Part shown: piece after piece, positions 9,340 through 17,542 of the stretch
How the letters are laid out: each line of letters opens with the position of its first letter
How positions within the stretch are numbered: position 1 is the stretch's first letter
Source: Bacteroidales bacterium
GTDB lineage: Bacteria; Bacteroidota; Bacteroidia; Bacteroidales; UBA7960
Direction of reading: 5' to 3'
Length of the DNA: 36,459 bases
Assembly (NCBI GenBank): GCA_007134525.1
Contig: SLKR01000041.1
Location: forward strand, 1 to 36,459
Translations under genes and position numbers: made by a program
The notes under the pieces: generated by a model
The model's input: the letters and a program-made list of their open reading frames with translations, nothing else
Databases searched by the model: none
Told to the model about the DNA's origin: nothing

Positions 9340-10149
9340 ATGAAAAAATTATTCGTCTTTTTGACAGTAGCAGGGATGCTCACCTTTGGTCTTAATACAG
9401 CTGTATTGGGTCAGGACCAGGGACAGGAAGCTGAAACGGAAGAAGTGGTTGATGTACAGGAAACCGAGCCAACCCCTGCGGATATGATGGGCCAGGAGCT
9501 AGAGCCCGATTACGGTGATCAGAGCTTCCACTACATTCTTAAAGAACAGTTCATTGAAGGTGGCCCGGCCTTTATGAGCATTATCTTGTTGTGTTTGATC
9601 ATTGGCTTAGGCCTTTGTGTTGAAAGGATCATTTACCTGAACCTTGCATCAACAAATACGACAAAACTGCTCAATAAAGTTGAAGACGCACTGAAAACAG
9701 GTGGTGTAGACGCAGCCAAGGAAGTTTGCAGGAACACACGCGGACCGGTTGCCAGCATTTACTACCAGGGTCTTGAAAGGTACAATGAAGGAATGGAAGT
9801 GGTTGAAAAATCTATCGTTTCATACGGTGGTGTTCTTATGGGGCGGCTTGAAATGAACCTCACATGGATATCACTCTTTATCGCCATTGCACCTATGCTT
9901 GGGTTTATGGGTACGGTAATTGGTATGATCGGTGCATTCGACGCAATTGCCCGCGCAGGTGACATATCACCGACAATTGTTGCCGACGGTATTAAGGTGG
10001 CCCTTCTGACCACAGTATTCGGTCTTATAGTTGCAGTAATCCTTCAGATCTTCTACAATTATATTGTATCAAAGATCGACACAATGGTCAACTCAATGGA
10101 AGATGCAACCATATCTTTCATGGACATCTTAATAAAGTACAAAAAGTAA
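9340..10149 (+). CDS. exbB: MotA/TolQ/ExbB proton channel family protein (ExbB)
   Basis: I chose ATG 9340 because it gives MKKLFVFL and a signal-peptide-like N-terminus ending at VLGQ; an in-frame ATG at 9283 would add 19 polar residues before it and lies just 22 bases after the tRNA. The 269-residue product then has an acidic segment (residues ~30-65, many Glu and Asp), a first TM, a cytoplasmic domain and two C-terminal TMs. The family signature is clear in the last two helices (GFMGTVIGMIGAF and VALLTTVFGLIVAVILQIF). It forms the proton-conducting pentamer that powers TonB-dependent transporters. The acidic N-terminal extension is absent from E. coli ExbB. The two exbD genes downstream confirm the assignment. 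Confidence 0.9.
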   Translation: MKKLFVFLTVAGMLTFGLNTAVLGQDQGQEAETEEVVDVQETEPTPADMMGQELEPDYGDQSFHYILKEQFIEGGPAFMSIILLCLIIGLGLCVERIIYLNLASTNTTKLLNKVEDALKTGGVDAAKEVCRNTRGPVASIYYQGLERYNEGMEVVEKSIVSYGGVLMGRLEMNLTWISLFIAIAPMLGFMGTVIGMIGAFDAIARAGDISPTIVADGIKVALLTTVFGLIVAVILQIFYNYIVSKIDTMVNSMEDATISFMDILIKYKK

Positions 10150-10165
10150 AAAACCACATAGCAAT

Positions 10166-10480
10166 ATGAACGAATCGCTAATTAATATTGGAATGTATGT
10201 CACCTATGGCCTTTTAGGCCTGGCTGCACTCTCGGCTATTCTCTTTTCCATATTCCACATGTTCGGGAATATCAGGAAAGCGATTCCGGCTCTGATTGGT
10301 TTAGGGGCGCTGTTGGTGGTCATACTGTTTTCATACTCTATAAGCACCAGTGAAGCATACCCCGATGCCACTCCGACCGTTTCGCAGTGGATAGGCGGCG
10401 GGATAACGGCCACTATGATCCTTATCGGACTTGGCCTGCTGGCAGCTGTTTTCACGGAGATATACAAATACTTCAGATAA
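10166..10480 (+). CDS. small three-helix membrane protein of the exbB-exbD operon
   Basis: A 104-residue hydrophobic protein with about three predicted TM helices (residues ~8-30, 38-55 and 75-98) and little else. It starts 16 bases after exbB and ends 30 bases before exbD. I do not recognise a named family. Its fixed position between the channel and ExbD genes suggests an accessory subunit or stabiliser of the ExbBD complex, but that is inference from context only. Codon use and length look like a real gene, not a chance frame. Confidence 0.75.
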   Translation: MNESLINIGMYVTYGLLGLAALSAILFSIFHMFGNIRKAIPALIGLGALLVVILFSYSISTSEAYPDATPTVSQWIGGGITATMILIGLGLLAAVFTEIYKYFR

Positions 10481-10510
10481 GTAACAATAATCTAAATAGG
10501 AGATCTTTCT

Positions 10511-11086
10511 ATGGCTAGAATGACCCCTGAGATTAATGCCGGATCGATGGCTGACATTGCCTTCCTCCTGCTGATCTTCTTCCTGGTCACCACCACTATG
10601 GATGTTGACACGGGGATCAACAGGATGTTGCCGCCACCCATTGATCCGAACGCACCGGAGCCGCCACCTGTAAGGGAGAGAAACGTGTTCGTCGTACTTG
10701 TCGACGCACAGGACCGCCTTTTGGTAGAAGGTGAGCCGGGCGACATTAATCGTCTAAGAGAACAAGCAAAGGAATTTTTATTAAACCCGGATAATGACCC
10801 CAACATGCCTGTAAAGGAGACGCAGACCATCGAACACATAGGAGAGTTTGAGGTTTCAAGGGGTATCATATCGCTTCAGAACGACAGGGGTACATCCTAC
10901 GAGATGTACATCGCCGTACAGAACGAGCTTGCTGCAGCAGTAAGGGAGATAAGGGATGAAGTGTCGAGGGAGTATTTCGGCCGCCGCTTCAATGAACTTA
11001 CAGACGAAGAGCTGGTGAATGCGGTTCGCCTGGCTGTACCAATGGCTATTTCTGAAGCAGAACCAAAAGATATAGGAGGAAGTTAA
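10511..11086 (+). CDS. exbD: ExbD/TolR-family biopolymer transport protein (first of two)
   Basis: A 191-residue single-TM protein. The N-terminal MTPEINAGSMADIAFLLLIFFLVTTTM is the classic ExbD start, with the proton-pathway Asp15 at the head of the TM helix. A proline-rich linker and a periplasmic domain follow; the domain is longer than E. coli ExbD (141 residues) and carries a C-terminal extension rich in charged residues (EIRDEVSREYFGRRFNELTDEE). It partners ExbB to energise TonB. The second, shorter exbD begins 3 bases after its stop. Confidence 0.9.
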   Translation: MARMTPEINAGSMADIAFLLLIFFLVTTTMDVDTGINRMLPPPIDPNAPEPPPVRERNVFVVLVDAQDRLLVEGEPGDINRLREQAKEFLLNPDNDPNMPVKETQTIEHIGEFEVSRGIISLQNDRGTSYEMYIAVQNELAAAVREIRDEVSREYFGRRFNELTDEELVNAVRLAVPMAISEAEPKDIGGS

Positions 11087-11089
11087 TAT

Positions 11090-11563
11090 ATGGCAAGATT
11101 CAGAAAAGAAGGTGGCAAAGGCACACCCAAAATCAACACGGCTTCACTGCCCGATATTATCTTCATGCTGCTGTTCTTCTTCATGGTAACTACTGTGATG
11201 AGAGAGACAACACTTTACATTAGGACATCGCTTCCTTCTGCAACCGAGATCCAGCAACTTGAGCGCCGTTCACTGGTAAGCTTCATATATATCGGCCCGC
11301 CACTTCAGTCGCAGGTATTTGGTACAGAGCCCAGGATACAGTTGTATGATTCATTTGCAACGGTTGACGACATTCCTTCATTTATTGAGGCAGAAAGGCA
11401 GGCCACTGCAGAAGCAGAGCGTCCTCTTATGACAACTTCTCTCAAGGTTGACAGAGAGACAAAAATGGGTATCGTAACTGATGTCAAACAGGAGCTGCGT
11501 ATGGTGAGTGCCCTCAGGGTTAACTACTCCACTACACGTGGAGAAGTTACCGGCACCCAGTAA
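11090..11563 (+). CDS. exbD: ExbD/TolR-family biopolymer transport protein (second copy, divergent)
   Basis: A 157-residue single-TM protein with the ExbD N-terminus KINTASLPDIIFMLLFFFMVTTVM and the conserved Asp22 in the membrane helix. The periplasmic part differs strongly from the preceding ExbD, so the pair is not a recent duplication; a heteromeric ExbD assembly or two alternative partners are both possible. It is the last gene of the operon, 25 bases before a strong terminator. No tonB gene is in this operon. Confidence 0.88.
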   Translation: MARFRKEGGKGTPKINTASLPDIIFMLLFFFMVTTVMRETTLYIRTSLPSATEIQQLERRSLVSFIYIGPPLQSQVFGTEPRIQLYDSFATVDDIPSFIEAERQATAEAERPLMTTSLKVDRETKMGIVTDVKQELRMVSALRVNYSTTRGEVTGTQ

Positions 11564-11588
11564 CTACGCAAGCTTAATAAACATATTT

Positions 11589-11621
11589 AAAGCCGGCATG
11601 CTGATCATGCCGGCTTTTTTT
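11589..11621 (+). terminator. rho-independent terminator of the exb operon
   Basis: A perfect 12-bp stem (AAAGCCGGCATG pairing with CATGCCGGCTTT) with a five-base loop CTGAT, followed by a T run. It sits between the convergent exbD and YD-repeat genes; the opposite strand has A/T-rich flanks, so it may also stop the minus-strand transcript. Confidence 0.92.
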
Positions 11622-11638
11622 ATTATTTATTGCCTGTT

Positions 11639-12574
11639 TTACTCGAAGAATTCGTAATGGTGCTTAACAATATATTGCCTCCTGACTCCATGGACAGGGT
11701 TATTTACCAGTGCACGGCTTTCATCCACCCTGCCTTCATCATCATATGACCTTTCAATCCTGTTCAGCAGGTTTCCGTGCATGTCATACTCCTCCTGAAA
11801 CGCAACATTGCCCTGGGAGGTGTATTCCATCTTCAGGGTATTTTTTTTCTTCCTGGTTTCCTCAATAACTTCAACCGGACGGCCTTCCCCGTCAGGCACA
11901 AAACTTACCCTCTCAACCGGCTGGTCATTTTCATCAAATACAGTCATCTTTATCCGGCGGCCATTTTCATCAAATTCATTAACCCTGCGGCGCACCAAAC
12001 CGCCCGGTGTGTCTCTCTCGTTAAATTCAATCAAAAGATGGTCAGCGTATTTATATACCTTTTCTTGTTCCGCTTCACCCTGCCGGCCTGACACAACCAA
12101 TGCTGCATCATCGTAATAAACAGATTCCCGGATCAGCAATCCCTCACTGTCATATTCAAAGATTTCGCAATGCTCAACATCTTCGTCCTCATCTGTCAGG
12201 GTCTTCATTATAAGCCTGCCGCTTTCGTCATATTTATAATCAATGCTGTCTTTTGAGCCATCCGCATAATGATGATACTCCCTTAAAACCCTGCCTTGGC
12301 TGTCAGGCTCCCAGGACCTGTCGTTCATTATCTCTCCGTCGGCCTCCCTGATTATCTCCCTTGTCAGAAACCCCTGATCATTGTATTCATACTCTGTTTG
12401 CTGCTCCAGCAACCCTTCGGCCCCGTATTGTTTCTCACATATAACCTTACCCCAGCGTCCTTCATACTCGGTGTCAGACATCAATTGTTCCTTGGTCCCG
12501 CCGGACGAAATGTCAGCATCAGGCCGGGAGAGGTCATACCTTACAACTCTAAGTCTCTTTATCTTTTTACCCAT
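11639..12574 (-). CDS. cytosolic YD/RHS-repeat-like protein of unknown function
   Basis: A 311-residue very acidic protein without signal peptide or TM segment. It is built from about nine degenerate repeats of the form (E/K)YD-x-x-G-x-L-x-x-E, near residues 63, 89, 113, 140, 200, 226, 250, 263 and 276. The pattern matches YD/RHS repeats, which form beta-hairpin strips. Unlike typical RHS proteins it is short, lacks an export signal and carries no toxin or core domain. It starts 4 bases after the S46 peptidase gene, so it is probably translated from the same transcript. I cannot assign a function; a scaffold or binding role is only a guess. Confidence 0.7.
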   Translation of the reverse strand: MGKKIKRLRVVRYDLSRPDADISSGGTKEQLMSDTEYEGRWGKVICEKQYGAEGLLEQQTEYEYNDQGFLTREIIREADGEIMNDRSWEPDSQGRVLREYHHYADGSKDSIDYKYDESGRLIMKTLTDEDEDVEHCEIFEYDSEGLLIRESVYYDDAALVVSGRQGEAEQEKVYKYADHLLIEFNERDTPGGLVRRRVNEFDENGRRIKMTVFDENDQPVERVSFVPDGEGRPVEVIEETRKKKNTLKMEYTSQGNVAFQEEYDMHGNLLNRIERSYDDEGRVDESRALVNNPVHGVRRQYIVKHHYEFFE

Positions 12575-12578
12575 AATT

Positions 12579-14732
12579 TTATTTAATGATTGTCATTTCA
12601 TCGATAAGATGACCTGCCCCAGCAAACTTGTCAATGATGAAAAGTATATACCTGGCATCAACATTTATAGCCTTCTGCATATCGTGCTCAAATAGGATAT
12701 CACCACTCATGCCTTCCCAGTTGGCATCAAAAGCTACGCCTGTAAGATGCCCGTCAGCATTTATTACTGGGCTTCCTGAGTTCCCCCCGGTAATATCATT
12801 ATTGGTAATGAAGTTGACCACCATATTATTATCCCAGGCATAATCACCAAAATCTCCTTCATGGTATAGCTCCTTCAGCCGGGCCGGAACCACGAACTCA
12901 TGGTGGTCAGGATCCTCTTTTTCCATTACCCCGCTGAGTGTGGTGTAGTAATCATAATAGACGGCATCCATAGGGCTGTATCCGTTAACACTTCCGTAAG
13001 TGAACCTCATGGTACTGTTTGCATCAGGGTAAAATAACCTGTCGGGCTGCATTTCCAGCAGGCCCCTTATAAATAATCTTTCTGTTCTCTGAAGCATTTT
13101 GCTTATATCGGTCATTCTGCCGGTTACTTCATTGTACCTCTGGTAAACCGACCTGGCAGCGATATAGACAGGATCCTCCCTGATCTGGTCAAAAGTGGGA
13201 TTTTCAAGAAAGGCAGCCATGCGGTCTGAATGAGGGAATATACTCCCCTCGAAAACTGCCCTGGCATACGCCTGAAAATCATTACCATACTCCATTCTGA
13301 CAAGATTGAATACCTCCGGCAGTTCATCCCGGGGTATTTGTTCATCATAAACACCGAACATTGCCGACCACAGCCTGCGGTCCACTTCAATATCATAGTT
13401 ACGATAGATTCTCTCGGTAATAGCGCCAAGTCTTTCAGCCTCGGATACAATCTCCCCGCGTTCTGCACCCTCTTCAAGCAGCCTGTAAAGATTACTGAAA
13501 GCATTTGCAAGGCGGATAGCTTCAGGCCCTGTTGCCATTGCTTCCATAAACACATAATTATGCGAGTTGAAGCCTCTCAACCTGTTGTATGCTTCTTCAA
13601 AATCCGGGATCACGTTTCCGTACTCATCATGGCGTTCCTGGTCTGCCATTGCCCACTGCCGGAAGCTTTGCTCCAGTTCGCGTTTGGAATCAGCAACATT
13701 TAAGCGCCTCAATGATTCGCTCATCCCTATGAAGTTTTTCCAGTAATTGGAGATCCCGGAGTGCTTCGAAGCATATTGTATCCTTACCTCGTCGCTCCCG
13801 GCCATAGCCTCCTCGATGATATCCAGCTTTCTGCGGCGTATATCAATGCGTACCGGATACATATTGTCAAGGCGGTATTCTATCCCGTAAGAGGTAAGAT
13901 ATCTCTCTGTACTCCCCGAATAACCAAGTATCATTGCAAAATCATTCTCCTCCACCCCTTTTATTGATACCGGCAGGTGGTAGCGGGGCCGCATGGGGAT
14001 ATTCTCAGGATCATATTCAGCGGGGGAACCATCAGGAGCCGTATACACCCTGAACAATGAAAAGTCACCGGTATGGCGAGGCCACTCCCAGTTATCGGTG
14101 TCGCCTCCAAAGGCTCCGACATCAGTAGGAGGGGCACCTACCAGCCGTACATCATTGAAAGTCTCATAGATAAAAAGGTAAAAATAGTTGCCTGCGAACA
14201 CCGGGCGCACATTTGCAGTATAATGTGTGCCTTCAGCTGCCGTCCCTGAAAGCTCGTTGCTTATTGCAGTAATGGCGGCGGCACGCTCTTCTTCATCCAT
14301 ATTGTCGTTCAGCTCTGCCATCACTTCATCTGTAACATCTTCAACATTGATCAAAAAGCGAACAAAAAGGCCTTCATTGGGCAGCTCCTCCTCCCTTGTC
14401 ATGGCCCAGAAGCCATCGGTAAGCAGATCATTATCAACGGTAGAATGTGATTGTATGCGTCCGTAACCACAATGGTGGTTTGTTAGCACAAGACCCTGAT
14501 CTGAGATTATCTCACCTGTACAGAAGCCGCCAAAACTTACTATAGCGTCCTTAATGCTCGGACCTGTAAAACTGAATATCTCTTCAGGTTCCAAATTAAG
14601 ACCCATGCGGGTCATTTCATCATAAAGGTCATCGTCTATCAGAAACGGCAGCCACATGCCCTCATCGGCCCTTGAGGAAAAATGGGCGAACGACAAAGCA
14701 CAAAACAAAAAAAGAGTGGTTATTCTTATCAT
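12579..14732 (-). CDS. S46-family dipeptidyl peptidase (DPP7/DPP11-like)
   Basis: A 717-residue exported serine exopeptidase with a signal peptide (cleavage likely after SSRA, residue 22). Family motifs: GFCTGEIISDQGLVLTNHHCGYG (69-91) with catalytic His at 86/87, GGDTDNWEWPRHTGDF (209-224) with catalytic Asp probably 213, and GGNSGSPVINADG with nucleophile Ser652. Eighteen residues after the Ser, where Porphyromonas DPP7 has Gly673 and the acidic-specific DPP11 has Arg673, this protein has Ala670 (FDANWE). Lack of Arg argues against Asp/Glu specificity and for a DPP7-like hydrophobic preference. These enzymes release dipeptides in the periplasm for uptake as carbon source. The gene follows the guanylyltransferase by 25 bases and precedes the YD-repeat gene by 4. 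Confidence 0.93.
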   Translation of the reverse strand: MIRITTLFLFCALSFAHFSSRADEGMWLPFLIDDDLYDEMTRMGLNLEPEEIFSFTGPSIKDAIVSFGGFCTGEIISDQGLVLTNHHCGYGRIQSHSTVDNDLLTDGFWAMTREEELPNEGLFVRFLINVEDVTDEVMAELNDNMDEEERAAAITAISNELSGTAAEGTHYTANVRPVFAGNYFYLFIYETFNDVRLVGAPPTDVGAFGGDTDNWEWPRHTGDFSLFRVYTAPDGSPAEYDPENIPMRPRYHLPVSIKGVEENDFAMILGYSGSTERYLTSYGIEYRLDNMYPVRIDIRRRKLDIIEEAMAGSDEVRIQYASKHSGISNYWKNFIGMSESLRRLNVADSKRELEQSFRQWAMADQERHDEYGNVIPDFEEAYNRLRGFNSHNYVFMEAMATGPEAIRLANAFSNLYRLLEEGAERGEIVSEAERLGAITERIYRNYDIEVDRRLWSAMFGVYDEQIPRDELPEVFNLVRMEYGNDFQAYARAVFEGSIFPHSDRMAAFLENPTFDQIREDPVYIAARSVYQRYNEVTGRMTDISKMLQRTERLFIRGLLEMQPDRLFYPDANSTMRFTYGSVNGYSPMDAVYYDYYTTLSGVMEKEDPDHHEFVVPARLKELYHEGDFGDYAWDNNMVVNFITNNDITGGNSGSPVINADGHLTGVAFDANWEGMSGDILFEHDMQKAINVDARYILFIIDKFAGAGHLIDEMTIIK

Positions 14733-14757
14733 TTTTTTAAGATTTATATGTTATGGA

Positions 14758-15849
14758 TCAAATATAGTAATCGCCCTTCTTAAGGCGTATATCGTTTACG
14801 AACTTCCTTATCTGCTGTTCCTGAGACTTCTTGCATATCAGCAGTGCATTGTCGGCCTCAGATACAATATACCCGTCAAGGCCCTGGATAACCACCAGTT
14901 TATCTTCGGGTAAATTTATTATGCAGTTCTCAGAATCATACAACATGGCATTTTTCCCAACAACGGCATTATTTTTACTGTCCTTTTCACGGGCATCAAA
15001 CAGTGAACCCCATGTACCGAGGTCAGACCAACCCAGGTCGGAAACAAAAACATAAACATTGTCAGCCTTTTCCATAATCGCGTAATCGATTGATATGCTC
15101 TTGCAGGCAGTGTATGCAACGTCCATATATGACTGTTCATCAGGTGTATTGTACTTACCCCTGGCTTCCCTGAACACAAAACTGATCTCGGGCTGATACG
15201 CCTCAAATGCATTTATGATCGCCTCACACGACCATATGAAAATACCGCTGTTCCACAAAAAATCGCCGCTCTCGATAAACGACCTTGCAAGTTCAGGGCC
15301 CGGCTTTTCCGTAAAGGTTTTCACCTTTTTAAGACGCTTGTCATCCGTCACTTCAGAATCCTCCTTAAACTGTATGTAGCCATAACCTGTATCCGGCCTG
15401 CTCGGTGTAATTCCGATGGTAAACAGCCTGTTGCCACCAGCCGCAGCTGAAAGTGCCGAATTAACAATATCAGAAAAGACCTCCTCTTTTAGTATGATAT
15501 GGTCTGACGGAGCAACCACAAGGTTTGCCGACGGATCCATTTCGTGTATCTTGTAGGCCGCATAAGCAATGCAGGGGGCGGTGTTCTTCCTGGCAGGTTC
15601 ACATATCAGCCGGTCAGAACGCATATCCGGGATCTGCTCCCTGACCAGTTTCTGATACTTCTTGTTGGTAACCACGAATATGTTTTCGCGTTCACATACC
15701 TTTAAAAAACGATCGTAGGTCTGCTGCAGCAAGGTTTTTCCGGTTCCAAGTATATCAATAAACTGTTTTGGGCGGGATTCACGGCTCATAGGCCAGAACC
15801 GCTCACCGACACCGCCGGCCATAATAACTACGTAATTGCTTTTATTCAT
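14758..15849 (-). CDS. manC: mannose-1-phosphate guanylyltransferase
   Basis: A 363-residue cytosolic nucleotidyltransferase. The pyrophosphorylase signature AGGVGERFWPMSRESRPKQF spans residues 11-30, and the substrate-side motifs VAPSDHII, FTEKPG and WNSGIFIW are present. It makes GDP-mannose from mannose-1-phosphate and GTP, feeding glycan and GDP-sugar synthesis. The length fits the short form without the C-terminal phosphomannose-isomerase cupin domain found in bifunctional ManC/AlgA (about 470 residues). It sits inside the minus-strand cluster, 26 bases after the SprT-like gene. Confidence 0.92.
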   Translation of the reverse strand: MNKSNYVVIMAGGVGERFWPMSRESRPKQFIDILGTGKTLLQQTYDRFLKVCERENIFVVTNKKYQKLVREQIPDMRSDRLICEPARKNTAPCIAYAAYKIHEMDPSANLVVAPSDHIILKEEVFSDIVNSALSAAAGGNRLFTIGITPSRPDTGYGYIQFKEDSEVTDDKRLKKVKTFTEKPGPELARSFIESGDFLWNSGIFIWSCEAIINAFEAYQPEISFVFREARGKYNTPDEQSYMDVAYTACKSISIDYAIMEKADNVYVFVSDLGWSDLGTWGSLFDAREKDSKNNAVVGKNAMLYDSENCIINLPEDKLVVIQGLDGYIVSEADNALLICKKSQEQQIRKFVNDIRLKKGDYYI

Positions 15850-15875
15850 CTTGGTTTGTTATTTAGTGTTAGTAT

Positions 15876-16493
15876 TTAAACAGCCTTTACCCGGGCAGCA
15901 TGGTGTATCAGGTATTGCCTGCGGTTGTCGTGACAAAGGCAACGGAATCTGGTCCTGAGTTTGTCCTTCTTTTGGAAAACCCTTCCGTTTCTCAGGGAGA
16001 AATTTCCGTTTTCCCTGATCTCTTCAAGAAAGATCCAGTCATCCTCCACGGCTTTTTTGTCAAAAACCCGAAGCGCCTTCATCAGTTCGATACCCGCTAA
16101 ACCAGTGGCCTTTACCCTGAATGAATAGTCAATCAGCATACCACTTATGTAAGGGTGAAAATATCCCTTTTTAGAAAACTCACGTATAAGCCTGCCAAAA
16201 CATTCCCTCCACTCCCGGCCGTGAGGTCTTGCCCTTCGGCCGTGATCAAGGTAAACAAAAAAGTGGGCCAGCTCATGCAGGAAAACCAGCAGAAACTCAT
16301 AGATATTAAGGTTGGAATTAATGCTTATACGGGCAGGGCGATTGTTCACAGAAGGCCTGAAATCGCCAAGCCTTGAAAGCCTGCCCCTTCTTATCCTCAG
16401 TTCTATCTGGTTGTTTTGCAGCAACTGTTTTACGGTTTCAACTGCATTAACAGGAAAAAAAGCTGCCAGGTTTTCATTAGCTGTCTTCCCCAT
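15876..16493 (-). CDS. SprT-like zinc metalloprotease domain protein
   Basis: A 205-residue protein without export signal. HELAH at 73-77 plus His91 in HGREW form the SprT-like zinc site (HExxH, then HGxxW). The C-terminal part has the basic pattern GRVFQKKDKLRTRFRCLCHDNRRQYLI, which resembles the tail of bacterial SprT-like proteins. Eukaryotic relatives (Spartan) cleave DNA-protein crosslinks; the role of bacterial ones is less clear. Its start overlaps the end of the small lipoprotein gene by 17 bases, and manC follows, so it lies in a common transcript. Confidence 0.85.
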   Translation of the reverse strand: MGKTANENLAAFFPVNAVETVKQLLQNNQIELRIRRGRLSRLGDFRPSVNNRPARISINSNLNIYEFLLVFLHELAHFFVYLDHGRRARPHGREWRECFGRLIREFSKKGYFHPYISGMLIDYSFRVKATGLAGIELMKALRVFDKKAVEDDWIFLEEIRENGNFSLRNGRVFQKKDKLRTRFRCLCHDNRRQYLIHHAARVKAV

Positions 16494-16674
16494 CAGTCAA
16501 AAAAGGATTGATTACAACTTCACTATTTTCTTCCGGAGCTACTGCATCACTGTATGCCGGACAATTACAACTCCTGTCGCGGAAAACAAAACATGAATTT
16601 AAAATACCCAGACCCGGAAGGATTATGCAGAAAGCAATAATCAGGCGTTTAAAAGCTGGTACTATATTACTCAT
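16477..16674 (-). CDS. small putative lipoprotein, 65 residues
   Basis: A short frame with a basic start, a hydrophobic stretch (residues ~10-26) and a lipobox-like LNSC (Cys28), followed by a small polar tail containing CNCPAYSD and an acidic end. It overlaps the SprT-like start by 17 bases in another frame, as translationally coupled genes often do. An exact -7 promoter match lies 27 bases upstream of its ATG, so it would be the first gene of the five-gene minus-strand cluster. No function can be assigned; a mature length of about 38 residues suggests a small envelope protein. Confidence 0.6.
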   Translation of the reverse strand: MSNIVPAFKRLIIAFCIILPGLGILNSCFVFRDRSCNCPAYSDAVAPEENSEVVINPFLTDGEDS

Positions 16675-16700
16675 ATAAAGCAGTTGTTCAAGCGGGGAAT

Positions 16701-16708
16701 CAAAAGTA
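16701..16708 (-). promoter_or_regulatory. Bacteroidota-type -7 element for the minus-strand cluster (TACTTTTG)
   Basis: On the minus strand the sequence reads TACTTTTG, an exact TAnnTTTG match, 27 bases before the small lipoprotein ATG at 16674. A run of seven G on this strand lies just upstream where a -33 box would be expected, and no clear -33 is visible. Confidence 0.35.
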
Positions 16709-16801
16709 ATAAAAATATGCGCCCCCCCGCATCCGATGAAACCCTTTGTTGTTTCATTAACGTAAATAATCTGTAATTTAGCCTGTTCAACACTGAAAAC
16801 A

Positions 16802-17542
16802 ATGAAGTTTTTATTCCATACAGGTCGTTATTTTTCGCTGCTGTGGATGATATTGCACAGGCCCGAGAGGGCATCCATATACAGGCGTCAGATTATTATC
16901 GAAATGGACAATATTGGCATTGACAGCCTCGGAATAGTTGCCATAATATCTGTTTTCATGGGGGCGGTGGTCGCCATTCAGACCGCCTTCAATACAGATC
17001 ATCCTCTGCTCCCCAATTATGCCATTGGTTTTGCCACACGGCAGGCAATAATACTTGAATTCTCACCAACTGTGATAAGCCTGATCCTTGCCGGGAAGGC
17101 CGGTTCGAGGATAGCTTCGGAAATCGGTACAATGAGGGTAACCGAGCAAATTGATGCCCTTGAGATAATGGGTGTAAATGCAGCAGGCTTCCTCATATTA
17201 CCCAAGATTATTGCCTCAATGATCATACTTCCCTTTCTTGTAATAATAAGCATATTCCTGGGCATAGCAGGAGGGTGGACGGCATCGGCCTTAACTGGTG
17301 TAGTACCGCTGAATAACTTCACTTATGGCCTGACATTTGAGTTTTCATCCTTTGATATATATTACGCTCTTATAAAATCAGTGGTTTTCGCCTTTATTAT
17401 TGCAAGTGTTTCGGGTTATTACGGCTTCTATACAAGGGGAGGCTCCCTTGATGTGGGCCAGTCGAGCACCAAGGCGGTTGTATTCAGCAGTATCCACATA
17501 ATAGCATTCAACCTTATACTAACCCAAATACTACTGGTATGA
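16802..17542 (+). CDS. mlaE: MlaE-family ABC transporter permease
   Basis: A 246-residue inner-membrane protein of the MlaE/YrbE family with about five or six TM helices. Typical motifs are present: VAIQTAFN, SPTVISLILAGKAGSRIASEIGTMRVTEQIDALEIMGVNA (the conserved coupling-helix region) and a C-terminal GFYTRGGSLDVG stretch. In the Mla system it works with the ATPase MlaF and the MCE-domain lipid carrier MlaD to move phospholipids between the membranes. The ATPase follows with an ATGA overlap, but no MCE-domain gene is in the window. Confidence 0.9.
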   Translation: MKFLFHTGRYFSLLWMILHRPERASIYRRQIIIEMDNIGIDSLGIVAIISVFMGAVVAIQTAFNTDHPLLPNYAIGFATRQAIILEFSPTVISLILAGKAGSRIASEIGTMRVTEQIDALEIMGVNAAGFLILPKIIASMIILPFLVIISIFLGIAGGWTASALTGVVPLNNFTYGLTFEFSSFDIYYALIKSVVFAFIIASVSGYYGFYTRGGSLDVGQSSTKAVVFSSIHIIAFNLILTQILLV

